Assembly (NCBI GenBank): GCA_023014365.1
Contig: JAEBUN010000010.1
Span: forward strand, 1,226,262-1,290,261
Reading direction: 5' to 3'
DNA from: Lepiota brunneoincarnata
Lineage: Eukaryota > Basidiomycota > Agaricomycetes > Agaricales > Agaricaceae
DNA: 64,000 nucleotides
In this document: one piece after another, positions 1-10,183 of the stretch
Layout: the number at the start of each line of letters is the position of its first letter
Numbering within the stretch: the first letter of the stretch is position 1
Program-made: the position numbers and the translations under genes
Notes under the pieces: generated by a model
What the model was told of the DNA's origin: nothing
The model's database searches: none
Seen by the model: the letters and a program-made list of their open reading frames with translations, nothing else

Positions 1-196
1 ATAGCAACATCCCCCTTGCCGGCAATCTGGCTTTTGTCTTGCTAAATGTTTTTATGTTAGCTGGTTTCAAAAGAGGATCTACCATATGGACTAATAGGCT
101 GTGGCAACATAATGGCTCCGGCAGTGCCAGTAAGCCACTAGTCCCTACCAAACTTCTTCAGGACCCTTACCTGCCTGATGTCTGTGTCACCAGAGC

Positions 197-424
197 CTCT
201 TGGAGTGTGAGCTCTTTGCTGGGCATGCCGAAGTCAAAGCCCTCCAACACCATCTTGGCCTGAGTTACAAGGATGCAGCACACAGGCTGTACCATTCAGA
301 GCTGCAATGGCTTGCTGTCCAGGACCAAGCCTACAAAAGATTGTTAAGCTTACGCTAGCATGCCAATGAACTCATTGAAGAAGATATCGCCCAGAAAATC
401 TCAAATATTGACAATGGGCAATAA
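197..424 (+). pseudogene. Unidentified decayed coding remnant
   Basis: Reading from 197 gives about 53 residues without a stop (contains LGLSYKDAAHRLYHSELQ), then an in-frame TAG at 356-358. A further 21 plausible residues (ELIEEDIAQKISNIDNG) follow, ending at TAA 422-424. The composition is protein-like and amphipathic, unlike the surrounding DNA. The single internal stop is CGC-TAG-CAT, compatible with a CAG or CGA to TAG change. It loosely recalls the helical C-terminal segments of fungal KDZ-type transposases, but I cannot show this from sequence alone. No start, promoter or complete domain is visible. I treat it as a fragment of a transposase or other fungal protein; the identity is open. 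Confidence 0.35.
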
Positions 425-881
425 TTCCATCATGCGGTCTTCCCCACTCCTGATGTTGAGCTCTAGTAACAAAATTACTTATGTTAAATATTAAAATTGT
501 AATATTGTTCTTTCCCACTCCAGATTATTTGCTATCATGCAACCTTCCTGCTGCTCATTGAATCCTGTGTCATATACATTTGGCACATTTTATGGCAGTT
601 TTAGTGTTGGCCCTGCATTTGGCCCATGTATTAATTATATGACTGGTACACTGGCAATATGTGTGCTGCTCATTTTGGCTTCATCAACTTTACATTCCAA
701 ACATGTTCGCTATCCATGTCAGTTGATTGCTAGGCACCCACTACACTATTCTAGCACTACAACCTCACTCAATACTGGTGTACCACAGCCGGCCCCGGCA
801 CAGCCAACATTCCTCACAATGTATGGTTTTCACCTTGACCCCATGGACCTTGGTCTGGTATTCCTCCTGCCCTTTGCCAAC

Positions 882-1135
882 CCATCCTCTGGCACATGTA
901 TCACATCCAGCATTAGCCTCCTGCCCAGCACATTGCATCAGCTTTTGCCCTTGACATTTTGCCAACTTACATCCCAGCAATTCTTGAAATGATGCTGGCT
1001 GACTGCCAGCTGGCCTCAGCACAAGTTACGTCTTGCAGAATGTATGGCTGGTGGTGTGCCATCATATGGACCATTGTAGTACCCATACCACTGTTTGCCA
1101 CCCCATTGTCTGGCACATGTATCACATCTGGCATT
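882..1135. repeat. Direct repeat pair, 33 bp
   Basis: Positions 882-914 and 1103-1135 share a 33-bp sequence containing CTGGCACATGTATCACATC with four mismatches, about 220 bp apart. It may be the trace of an old tandem duplication. No element could be assigned. Confidence 0.6.
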
Positions 1136-1362
1136 TGATTTGTCAATATTTCTGGCATTCGTGAATGTATCATACTTGTCACTTTGCCACATACATTCTA
1201 ATATGGAAGGACAGTTATATCTAGGTTGTGCTGGCCCACCCCTCCCAGATTGCCGCTTTCCACTCCCTAACCTGGAATTTCTAGTACCCATGATCCTGAC
1301 CTCTTAGGACCTCTTTGACCGTGGGATAAGATCCGGGCATGAAGATTTATGGTGAGGTAGCA

Positions 1363-1384
1363 GAGCCAGCGGGCCCGCTGGCTC
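1363..1384. repeat. Perfect 22-bp palindrome
   Basis: A perfect inverted repeat centred on GGGCCC (arms GAGCCAGCGGG and its complement) lies 390 bp upstream of the 18S fragment. It is GC-rich inside AT/TG-rich decayed DNA. It could be a fold-back hairpin; no function can be given. Confidence 0.7.
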
Positions 1385-1770
1385 CCATTCACTTGATACA
1401 GTGTATGCGTTTGCTGGCCCCACTCATTCGATACAATGTAGGTTGACTATGTGAGAGTTCCACCCCATTGTCACTATGGGTGGACTGAGAGTATACCCTT
1501 CCCTAGGGGATGTCAATTGGTGGACACCAGCTTTCACACCTTGCATCCAATTTGATATAACAGGACCAAGCAAGTCAGCTTTCCCACTCTACAAAGGGGA
1601 AGCATTAACAGGCAGTCAGGCCAAGTGTACTGGCTGGTCAAGTAAGTGAGTACCATTGTTTTGGGAATTAGGGAGGTTGAATGCTGGGACCATATGTGAC
1701 CCTATCTAGTATACTTCTTGATAGATAGCTGGGGGAAGACTGGCATATTCTGAACCTAGTCATTGATACT

Positions 1771-2024
1771 CCTCTTATGATTAATGGAATAGTTGGGGGA
1801 TGTGGTATTGAGTCACTAGAGGTGAAATTCTTGGATTGACTCAAGACTGACTATTGCAAAAGCATTTGCCAATAATCTTTTCATTAATTAAGAATGAAGG
1901 TTAGGGGATTGAAAATGATCAGTTACCATTGTTGTCTTAACAGTAAACTATGTTGACTAGGGATTGGGCAACCTCAAATTTGATGTGTTACTTGGCACCT
2001 TACCAGAAATCAAAGTCTTTTAGG
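1771..2024 (+). rRNA. 18S rRNA pseudogene fragment, CpG-eroded
   Basis: The segment follows the conserved centre of eukaryotic 18S rRNA in order. It starts near ATGATTAATGGAATAGTTGG, passes AGGTGAAATTCTTGGAT, GCATTTGCCAA, TTTTCATTAAT and AGGTTAGGGGAT, and ends with GGCACCTTACCAGAAATCAA and AGTCTTT. Only about 250 nt of the roughly 1.8-kb gene are present. Both ends stop abruptly in unrelated DNA, so it is a fragment. Differences from the universal sequence fall mainly where 18S has CpG (for example CGAAAG became CAAAAG, GCCGAC became GTTGAC). Almost no CpG is left, so this copy cannot be under rRNA selection. I compared it with 18S from memory; an alignment would fix the limits. Confidence 0.85.
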
Positions 2025-2060
2025 GCAGGCCCTGGCCAGCTTGGGCCCAGGCTCAATTTT

Positions 2061-2190
2061 TGCTACATTACTGCACATGATTGCACACTACTGCACATTA
2101 CCATATATTACTGCATATTACCACATATTACTGCACATTACTGCACATTACCACACATTACCACACATTACCGCACATTACCACCACTTT
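2061..2190 (+). repeat. 10-bp minisatellite (CTGCACATTA-like)
   Basis: About twelve imperfect copies of a 10-bp unit, consensus YTGCACATTA or YCACACATTA, run head to tail directly after the 18S fragment. The unit drifts between TGCACATTA, CATATATTA and CACACATTA. There are no spacers, so it is not a CRISPR array. Replication slippage is the simplest origin. Confidence 0.85.
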
Positions 2191-2258
2191 ACTGTGATAC
2201 TACTGTGACACTAGTGCAGTAAGGTGCAGTAGTGGTGGCAGTAAATTCACTATGCCCA

Positions 2259-3210
2259 GCTGTGGACAAGCGTTGTTGCTTTCAACATTACCCAGTTCTT
2301 CCCTTCACTGAATCATGATATGATTCTGGTGATCCTTTCATGGTTGGGGTTCATGCCAGAGCTGGTGCAATTCTTTGGCTCCTACTTGGTCAGGAGGTCT
2401 ACCACCTATTTGTGGAACTCCTTCCAGTCTGACCCCAGGCAGGCAAATGTGGGTGTGGGGTAGGGCTCTGCTCTGTCCCCAGTCTTGTCTGCACTGTACC
2501 TCGCCCCCCTGGTATATCTGTATTACCAGAGGACCCCTGGCCTCAGTATTAACATGCTTTCATATGTTGATGACAGGACCCTCATTATCCAATCCAAGAC
2601 CTGGGAGGACAACATATCTGCTCTGCAGGTGGCTTACCATTGCATACATGGGCTCTTTGATTCTTTTGGCCTCACACTTGAGCACACCAAGTCTGAGGTC
2701 TTTCACTTCTCTCAGAGCCCGAGGGATGCCAATCTGCCCATTGACCTGGGCTTCCATCCATACATAGGGGTGACCCCTTTGAAACCTAAGCCGTATTGGC
2801 AGTACTTGAGTTTCTACTTTGACCATGCTCTCACTTTCCACAAGCATATGCACTACTATTCTACCAAGGCATTCTCCACAGTTGGTGTGATGGGGATGCT
2901 TGGTAATTCAACCCAGGGGTTGCTTCCTGACCAGAAGTGCCTCCTGTACTGGTCCTGCATGGTTCCTATAGCTATGTATGGTTTCTGCATGTGGTATCAC
3001 AAGGGTTTCCACATAACAAGGGGATCCTCAAGATGTTCAACTCCATGCAGTGGTGAGCTGCTAATTGGATTGTCAGTGCATTTCACACATCCCCTACTGG
3101 TGGGCCTTCTGCCCTTTTGGTTGCATCTCAAGAAGCTGGCCTCCTGTATGATATTCTGGGTTGCCACTCTTGCAGCGAATCACCTGCTTTGGCCCTTACT
3201 GGGCTATGAG
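2259..3210 (+). pseudogene. LINE-A copy A1, 5' part: reverse transcriptase
   Basis: This is the upstream half of a 5'-truncated LINE-A. It opens in the RT palm (FPSLNHDM around 2305) and runs through STTYLWNS, LSPVLSALYLAPLVYLYYQ and the catalytic box SYVDD at about 2562-2576. It continues into the thumb (GMLGNSTQGLLPDQK) and towards the RNase H linker. The strip is broken: a TAG at 2461-2463 replaces a glutamine in the GQGSALSP motif, and a frameshift near 3017 garbles the thumb. It stops at 3210 where a minus-strand element was inserted and resumes at 6850. TSD TACTGGGCYATGAG is at 3197-3210 and 6836-6849. In YVDD the residue after the aspartates is R instead of G. Confidence 0.85.
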
Positions 3211-3853
3211 TTTTTTGTTTTTTTTTTGAAATCAACAATTTATAACATGGTGCTCAAATGCAGTCTGCATGCACTAACTACAACAAAGTAACTAGTACAT
3301 GGTATAACTACCAGTGAAGGTAGGGGAGAAAGCCCCGCTGGCTTGAAAGGCTACACAGCTTAAAGAAGTGCGCATAGGTGAAGAGTCCGCTACCCCAACA
3401 AAAACCAGGGCATGGCAGACGAGGGGTGGATAGGGCCCAAAGGTCCCCCCCTCAAAGGGGATTAGGGGTCAATTCCCTGGTAAATCCCTACACCCTGCAG
3501 GCAGAGGCTCTAAGAGCTTTAGGTCCCCCCCTGATCAGGGTAATATGTCAATTCACAGTAAATCACTTCAAGCCACCTGAAGGCAGCCAGTGAATAACTG
3601 TGGACTCCTCGAGACCTAAGCCCATGAGGGGGGAATAACCATAAGGCACTTCCCAGTTATCCCACTCCCTCAGGAGGGCAGGATTGGAACAAAAATGCAG
3701 ATGGATTACACTCCAGAAAGCCCAGAAGGGTGTCAAGGTCACAGGGTAAGCTGCCACACCATGTATACTTTGGACAGGGAGTGAGAATGTGAGTGCGGGT
3801 TTCAAGCCACAACCCACAAGGACAGGAGTGATCCTCCTAGGGATGGAATCTAG
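3211..3853 (-). mobile_element. LINE-A copy A2, 3' end (minus)
   Basis: A T-rich run at 3211-3227, then GAAATCAACAATTTATAA, marks the poly(A) tail and 3' end of a LINE-A on the minus strand. About 640 bp of 3' UTR and the C-terminal zinc-binding tail (C-x-C-x7-H-x4-C) follow. The copy was inserted into A1. It is itself interrupted at 3854 by copy A3 and resumes at 5530. TSDs from the A1 insertion are at 3197-3210 and 6836-6849. Confidence 0.85.
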
Positions 3854-5517
3854 CTCTGGGTTGCCACTCTTGCAGCAGATCATCCGCTTTGGCCCTTGCT
3901 AGGCCATGAGTTCAGGGGGAGCTCCCTGGAGCACCCTCAGTCTATCTCCTCTCTCACCCCTGTGCTGCAGCCTAAGGTGAGGAGTGCTCTCATGGAGGTA
4001 CAGAACATACTCCCACAGCTTACTGAGCCATTCTCTCCATTTGTGGATGAGAACAGGCTAGGTCTCCATCTTTTGGACCACTTTTCTGAGCAGATCAAAT
4101 TATGCTGTGCATCATTGATCTGGAAGGGGATTTGAAGCAATGACATCTCAACAGACTGCATGCCTCTATTCAGAGGGCACAGGCTGACCTGTCATCTGCT
4201 TGCATAGCAGCTGGTGCTCACTGGCTGCCATGTGGGAGGCTGCAGGCCATTTGGGTGGCTTGCATGTTTGCAGGTGGGCACTTGGTCAGACAGGCCAGGC
4301 AGGCCATGGGGAGAGTTCTGCTCACTGATGCGGAGCTCCACTCCATTAGATTGGGAGTAGGCATGGTCTTGGATCATGCTGAAACTGATCACATTTTTAT
4401 CTACACCAGCTCTGCAGGCTCCACCTACAGAGCTGTGGATCCTTCTGTGCATACTGGCCAGGCTCATTCCCTGGAGGTTTGTTGGTCTCTGGATCACTGG
4501 TTGTCTGCCAAGGCCCAGCAGACCATTACTTTCTGGCAGGTGCCTTTGGGCTCTGTTGTAGAGCTTCACTCTGATGCTGTTGCAATAGCAAAGGAGCTCT
4601 GTGTATCATTGGATGTCCGCCTGGTGACTACTATCGACTCTCTCCAGGCTAAGGTCACAAGAGGGTGTATTGACAAGTGGGTGAACATGTTTTGCTTGCC
4701 CTTGTATCAGGGTAGGAACTTCCTCCCCCTGTTGGACTCCCTCAGGAAGCCTCTCCAACCCTCATACCTCTCTAGAGGTACCTGGCTCCAGGAAATTGGT
4801 CCTTGGATGTCTGTTGCTGGCACAGCGCAGGCAGTCCACACCATACTCAGTCATGCCCCTATCGGGGAGTACCATGCTAGATTTCATCCCCAGGAGGATC
4901 ACTCCTGTCCCTGTGGGTTGCAGCTTGAAACCTGCACTCACATACTCACTTCTTGTCTGAAGTATGCACAGCATGGTGGCTTACCCCACAACCTTGATGC
5001 TCTGCTGGGCTTTCTGGAATGAAATCCATCTGCGTTTTCATTCCAATCCTGCCCCTCTGAGGGAGTGGGATAACTGGGGAGGGCCTTTGGGTTATTCCCC
5101 CCTCATGAGCTTAGGTCTTGAGGAGTCCACAGTTATTCACCAGCCACCCTTGGGTGGCTTGAAGTGATTTACTGCAAACTGACGCATTACCCTGATAAGG
5201 GGGGGACCTAAAGCTCTTAAAGCCTTAGCCTGCGGGATGTAGGGATTTGCAGGGAATTGACCCCTAACCCCCTTCAGGGGGGGGACCTTTAGGCCCTATC
5301 CACCCCTCATCTGTCACACCCTGGTTTTCGTTGGGGTAGTGAGCTCTTCACCCACACACACTTTTTTATGGAGTGTAGCCTTTCAAGCCAGCAGGGCTTT
5401 CTCCCCTACCTTAATTGGTAGTTATACCATGTGTTAGTTGCTTTGTTGTAGCTAGTGCACATGGACTGCATTCAAGCACCACATTATAAATTGTTGATTT
5501 CAAAAAAAAAAAAAAAA
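3854..5517 (+). mobile_element. LINE-A copy A3 (plus), RNase H-like region and 3' UTR
   Basis: A 5'-truncated LINE-A inserted in A2 with TSD GATGGAATCTAG at 3842-3853 and 5518-5529. It carries the RT/RNase H linker (LLGHEFRGSS... at 3896), which is broken by a 1-nt deletion near 4101. The RNase H-like domain and terminal zinc motif follow as an open stretch at 4255-5022. The 3' UTR is 5023-5500 and the poly(A) 5502-5517. The RNase H-like domain keeps the glutamate (DAELHSIRLG) but has YTSS where LINE-B has FTDS. It is non-functional as a coding unit because the N-terminal ORF is absent. Confidence 0.88.
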
Positions 5518-5529
5518 GATGGAATCTAG

Positions 5530-6835
5530 CGTGGTACTCCCCAATAGGGGCATGACCAAGTATGGTGCAGACTGCCCATGCTGTGCCAGCAATGGACATC
5601 CTGTCCAAGGAGCCCCTTGCAGGCAAACTCCATGTGATCCCAACATGGCCCACTTGGCATAAGATGAGTGCTACAGTGCCTATTACTCCCATGCTGGACT
5701 GAGCTTTACTCACCATAGACACAGGCAGGGGCCTCTCCTATAGGTGGTGCACCTGGGGGCATGGGTCAGCACACTAACAGCCTCCCTAATTGGTGTGGCA
5801 CTAAAGCCAATAGGCCAGACTTACATGAGGCAGTGCGAAAACGCAGAACACCCCAAACCTGTTGCCCTCCAAATTAGGTAATCCCTGGGGTAGCAGGTCA
5901 GCACAGAAGGCCTTCCTAAAGGGTGTACAAGGTGGGCTAAACTCCACTACTCAACTCACTGGCTCATGCTAGAACTACTGACATGGTAACAACTCAAACC
6001 GATAAACCCAGATCTTACCCAGGATCAATCAACAGCAGATCTTAATCTCTTGAGCCAGTTTGCCATTCTCCAAATGAACCACTACAGCCCAGTGGCTACC
6101 CAGGGTGTGACCCCTGGACCACCTTCCCATTACCCAGCAGCCAGTTCATGATCAAGATCCAGTTGCCCAGATTTGTGATAAGCATGGATCCCCATATAAC
6201 TGTCTGGGCTTACTGTCTTGCAGGGGCCACTACCAGGATGGAAGTCACAGTGTGAGAGCTGCCCCAGAGTTTGGGTGATCCCTACTAATGTCCTGCACCT
6301 GGCTAAGCTTTACTTGCTTGGAATGCAGGAGGGGGGTGGCCTGTCCTCTCAGTTGGCTTGTTCTCACCTTGATGCCCCCTCTTACTGTCCCCTATCCTCT
6401 TGGTCCCTTGTGGGCATGCCCTTGTTTTCAAGCAGGAGACTCCCTACTCACAAGGGGATATTTGGGGGAAGTGCACTTACTACAGGTTTCACAAGAGCTT
6501 AGCAAGGAGTGCGGTTGTCCCACTGCAAACCCACCCAGGATGTGCCCAGGGGGACTCCTAACCCATTTTGACCAGCCAGGGATCCACTGACCCCAGCAGT
6601 GACCACCCAGAATTGCTAGCTCATCAGGTGGCCAGCATACCCAGCCATTAAGCACCTTTGCCAAGGGCGCACCCAACTCCCTAACACCCCAGACAGCCCC
6701 AGGACACTCCAGAAGGGTGAAGAGAGGTGGAATAGTGTAGACAACCCACTAAAAACAGGATGGCTACCTGTAGATTAGAAGTAGAAAATAATATAAGAGG
6801 GGGATGATGGTGGTAAGAGGGAAAGAAGCATGATG
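5530..6835 (-). mobile_element. A2, 5' part: about 65 bp LINE-A then 1.2 kb unknown sequence
   Basis: After A3 the minus-strand A2 resumes with LINE-A sequence to about 5595. From 5596 to 6835 the sequence matches nothing else in the window, and neither strand has a convincing ORF. The right boundary is exact because the TSD TACTGGGCCATGAG lies at 6836-6849. The unknown piece therefore appears to have entered with the LINE-A 3' end as one insertion, or the LINE joined it during integration. It is CpG-poor, so it is as old as its neighbours. It could be a transduced or template-switched RNA, or an older insertion inside A2. Confidence 0.55.
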
Positions 6836-6849
6836 TACTGGGCCATGAG

Positions 6850-8458
6850 TTCAGGGGGAGCTCTCTGGAGCACCCTCATTCTATTTCCTCTCTCACCCCT
6901 GTGCTTTGGCCTAAGGTGAAGAGTGCTCTTATGGAGGTACAGACTGTGCTCCCATAGCTTACTGAGCTGTTCTCTCCATTCACAGACAAGAATAGACCAG
7001 GTCTCCATCTATTGGACCACTTCTCGGAGCAGATCAAATTCATGCTGTACACCATTGATCCAGAGGGGGATTCGAAGCAATGGCATCTCAATGGACTGCA
7101 TGCCTCTATTTGGAGGGGGCAGGCCAACCTTTCATCTGCCTGCATAGCAGCTGGTGCCCACTGGCTGTCATGTGGGAGACTGCAGGCTGTCTCAGCAGCT
7201 TGCATGTTTGCAGGCAGGCACTTGGTCAGGCAGGCCAGGCAGGCTGCAGGGAGGGTTCTGCTTGTTGATGCGGAGCTCCACTCCATTCAACTGGGAGTAG
7301 GCATAGTCCTGGACTGTGCCAAAACTGATCACATCCTTATCTACACCAGCTCTATGGGCTCTGCCTGCAGAGCTATGGACCCTTCTGTGCATGCTGGCCA
7401 GGCTCATTCCTTGGAGGTTTGCCAGTCTCTGGATCACTGGTTGTCTGCTAAGGCCCAGTGGACCATTACTTTCTGGTAGGTGCCCTTGGGCTCTGTTACA
7501 GAGCTTCACTCTGATGCTGTTGCAATGGCGAAGGAGCTTTGTGTGTCACTGGGTGTTTGCCTGGCAACTACTATTGACTCTCTCCAGGCTAAGGTCATGA
7601 GAGGGTGCATCAACAAGTGGGTGAATATGTTTTGCTCACCCTTGTATTGGGGCAGGAACTTCCTCCCCCTGTTGGACTCCCTTGGGAAGCCTCTCCAACC
7701 CTCATACCTCTCCGGAGGTACCTGGCTCCAGGAAATTGGCCCTCAGATATCTGTTACTGGTACAGTGTGGGCAGTCTGTACTATACTTGGTCACACCCCT
7801 ATTGGGGAGTACCGCACTAGATTCTACCCCCAGGAGGATCACTCCCGTCCCTGTGGGTTGCGGCTTGAGACCTGCACTCACATTCTCACTTCTGGTCCAA
7901 AGTACATGCAGTGTAGCGGCTTACCCTGTGACCTTGACACCCTTCTGGGCTTTCTGGAGCAAAATCCCTCTGCATTTTTGTTCCAATCCTGCCCTCTTGA
8001 GGGAGTGGGATAACTGGGGAGGGCCTTCAGATTGTTCCCCCCCTGTGGGCTTCATCCTCAAGGAGTCAATGGTTATTTGCCCTCCACTTTTGGGTGGGGT
8101 GTAGCAATTTATGGTGAATTGATGCCTAACCTTGTAAAGAGGGGGACCTGAGGCTCTTAGAGACTTAGTCTGCAGGGTGTAGGGATTTATGGAGAATTGA
8201 CTCCTAACCCCCTTCGGGGGGGGGACCTGTTGGCCCTATCCACCCCTCATCTGTCACACCCCAGTTTTCATCAGGGTAGTGAGCTCTTCACCCATGTGTA
8301 CTTCTTTATGGAGTGTAGCCTTTTGAGTCAGTGGGACTCTCTTCCCTACCTTTAGTGGTAGTTATACCCTGTATTAGTTCCCTTGTATGTAGCTAGTGCA
8401 AGCGGACTGCATTTGAGCACTGCATTATAAATTGTTGATTTCAAAAAAAAAAAAAAAA
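6850..8458 (+). pseudogene. LINE-A copy A1, 3' part: RNase H-like region and 3' UTR
   Basis: Continuation of A1 after the 3.6-kb insertion. The linker (GSSLEHPHSISSLTP) is followed by the RNase H-like domain, read at 7012-7479 to a TAG where others have Q (FWQVP), then the remainder and zinc tail at 7480-8013. The domain contains DAELHSIQLG and IYTSSMGSACRA. The 3' UTR holds two copies of the conserved hairpin module near 8101-8227. The tail TAAATTGTTGATTTC plus A16 ends at 8458. It joins directly to LINE-A copy A4 (DHVMWSYLKD), so A1 was inserted into A4; the 5' TSD has been lost. Confidence 0.85.
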
Positions 8459-9649
8459 GACCATGTTATGTGGTCATACCTGAAGGACATTGTGGCAGAC
8501 CGAGTGTCTTGCTGCATGTTTGTTGGCCTCATGAATGCCTGCCCATCAGTGGGGCATTGGCTTAACTATTTCAAGGAGTCTAACTCAGTGGTCATACCAA
8601 AGCTGGGGAAGCCCTCATACTCCATGCCCAAGGCCTTTAGGCCTATTGTGCTACTTAACACATTGGGCAAGCTTGTTGAGAAGATGATCTCCAACCGCCT
8701 CCAATTTGACTGCGTCAAGTAGGGGGTGTTTCATCCTAACCAGGTAGGCAGCATATGCCAGAAGTCCACTGAGGATACCAGGTTGATCCTCACCCATCTT
8801 GTTCATGCAGGGTGGGCATGAGGGCTGCAGACAAGCATTGTTGCTTTTGACATTGCTCAGTTTTTTCCTTCGCTGAATCATGATATGATTCTGGCAATTC
8901 TTTCATGGTCAGGGTTCACACTGGAGCTGGTGTGATTCTTTGGCTCCTACTTGGTCAGGAGGTCTACCACCTATTTGTGGAATTCCTTCCAGTCTGACCC
9001 CAGGCAGGCGGATGTGGGCATGGGGCAGGGCTCTATTCTGTCTCCAGTCCTGTCTGCTCTGTACTTAGCACCCCTGGTCTATTTGTATTACCAGAGGACC
9101 CCTGGCCTCGGCATCAACATGCTTTCATATGTTGATGACAGGACTCTCATAGTCCAGTCCAAGACCTGGGAGGACAATGTCTCTCTGCCCTGCAGGCAGC
9201 TTACCATTGCATGCATGGGCTTTTTGATTCTTTTGGCCTCATGCTTGAGCACACCAAGTCTGAGGTCTTTCACTTCTCTTGGAACCTGAGAGATGCCAAC
9301 CTGCCCATTGACCTAGGCTTTTGTCTGTACATGGGAGCAACCCCCTTTGAGACCGAAGCCATACTGGCAGTACTTGGGTTTCTATTTTGACCATGCTCTT
9401 ACTTTCCACAAGCATGTCCATTACTATTCTACCAAAGTGTTCTCCACAGTTGGTACAATGGGAATGCTTGGTAATTCAACCCAGGGGCTGCTTCCTGACC
9501 AGAAGCGCCTCCTCTACCAGTCCTGTGTGGTTCCCATTGCCATGTATGGGTTCTGTATGTGGTATCACAAGGGTTTCCGTAACAAGGGAATCCTCAAGAT
9601 GTTTAACTCCATGCAGTGGCACACTGCTAACTGGATTGTTGGTGCATTC
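8459..9649 (+). pseudogene. LINE-A copy A4, 5' part: reverse transcriptase
   Basis: RT domain of another LINE-A, starting at DHVMWSYLKDIVADR, the conserved linker before the fingers. It continues with SVVIPKLGKPSYS, AFRPIVLLNTLGKL, FDIAQFFPSLNHD and SYVDD at about 9127-9141. In-frame stops lie at 8720 (TAG for W/R), 8820 (TGA) and 8936 (TGA), and there is a frameshift at about 9185. All are compatible with CpG or transition decay. Copy A5 interrupts it at 9650 with TSD ATTGTTGGTGCATTC (9635-9649 and 10169-10183). It resumes at 10184. Confidence 0.87.
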
Positions 9650-10168
9650 TTTTTTTTTTTTTTTTGAAATCAACAATTTATAATGCAGTGCTTGAATGCA
9701 GTCTGCGTGCACTAGCTACATACAAGGCAACTAATACAGGGTATAACTACGTTGAGGTCATGGGGTAACCTGCCATGTCATATATACTTCGGACAGGAAG
9801 TGAGAATGTGAGTGCGGGTTTCAAGCTGCAGCCCACAAGGACAGGAGTAATCCTCCTGGGGGTGGAATCTAGTGTGGTACTCCCCAATAGGGGCATGACC
9901 AAGTATAGTGCAGGCTGCCCATGCTGTGCCAGTGACAGACATCCGAGGACTGATTTCTTGGAGCCAGGTACCACTGGAGAGGTACAAGGGTTGGAGAGGC
10001 TTCCCTAGGGAGTCCAACAGGGGGAGGAAATTCCTACCCCAATACAAGGGCAAGCAAAACATGTTCACCCACTTGTCAATACACCCCCTCATGACCTCAG
10101 CCTAGAGGGAGTCAATTGTGGTCACTGGGTGAGTACCCAGCAAGATGCAAAGCTCCTTTGCCATTGCA
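9650..10168 (-). mobile_element. LINE-A copy A5 (minus), short with internal deletion
   Basis: A poly(T) run from 9650, then GAAATCAACAATTTATAAT, gives the 3' end of a 519-bp minus-strand LINE-A. TSD ATTGTTGGTGCATTC flanks it. Most of the 3' UTR is deleted: the sequence jumps at about 9749 from the tail-proximal 100 nt to the C-terminal coding region with the C-x-C-x7-H-x4-C motif. It is 5'-truncated inside the RNase H-like domain. Confidence 0.87.
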
Positions 10169-10183
10169 ATTGTTGGTGCATTC

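Larger units (their letters stand above)
425..1770. other. Old noncoding DNA, no gene seen
   Basis: I see no supportable gene here. The short open frames have no domain character. CpG is almost absent and TG/CA is in excess, as expected of old methylated or RIP-like mutated repeats. The stretch contains one direct repeat and one palindrome, listed separately. Confidence 0.5.

Noticed and set aside
1321..1770. A group I intron or further rRNA sequence upstream of the 18S fragment
   Set aside because: No conserved intron core and no collinear 18S sequence could be recognised.
2061..2190. Regular short repeats resembling a CRISPR array
   Set aside because: Units are contiguous 10-mers without spacers in an evidently eukaryotic context; it is a minisatellite.
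3155..3912. A 57-bp target-site duplication around A2
   Set aside because: The right-hand similarity (3855-3912) belongs to copy A3, an independent insertion. The true A2 TSD is 14 bp at 3197-3210 and 6836-6849.
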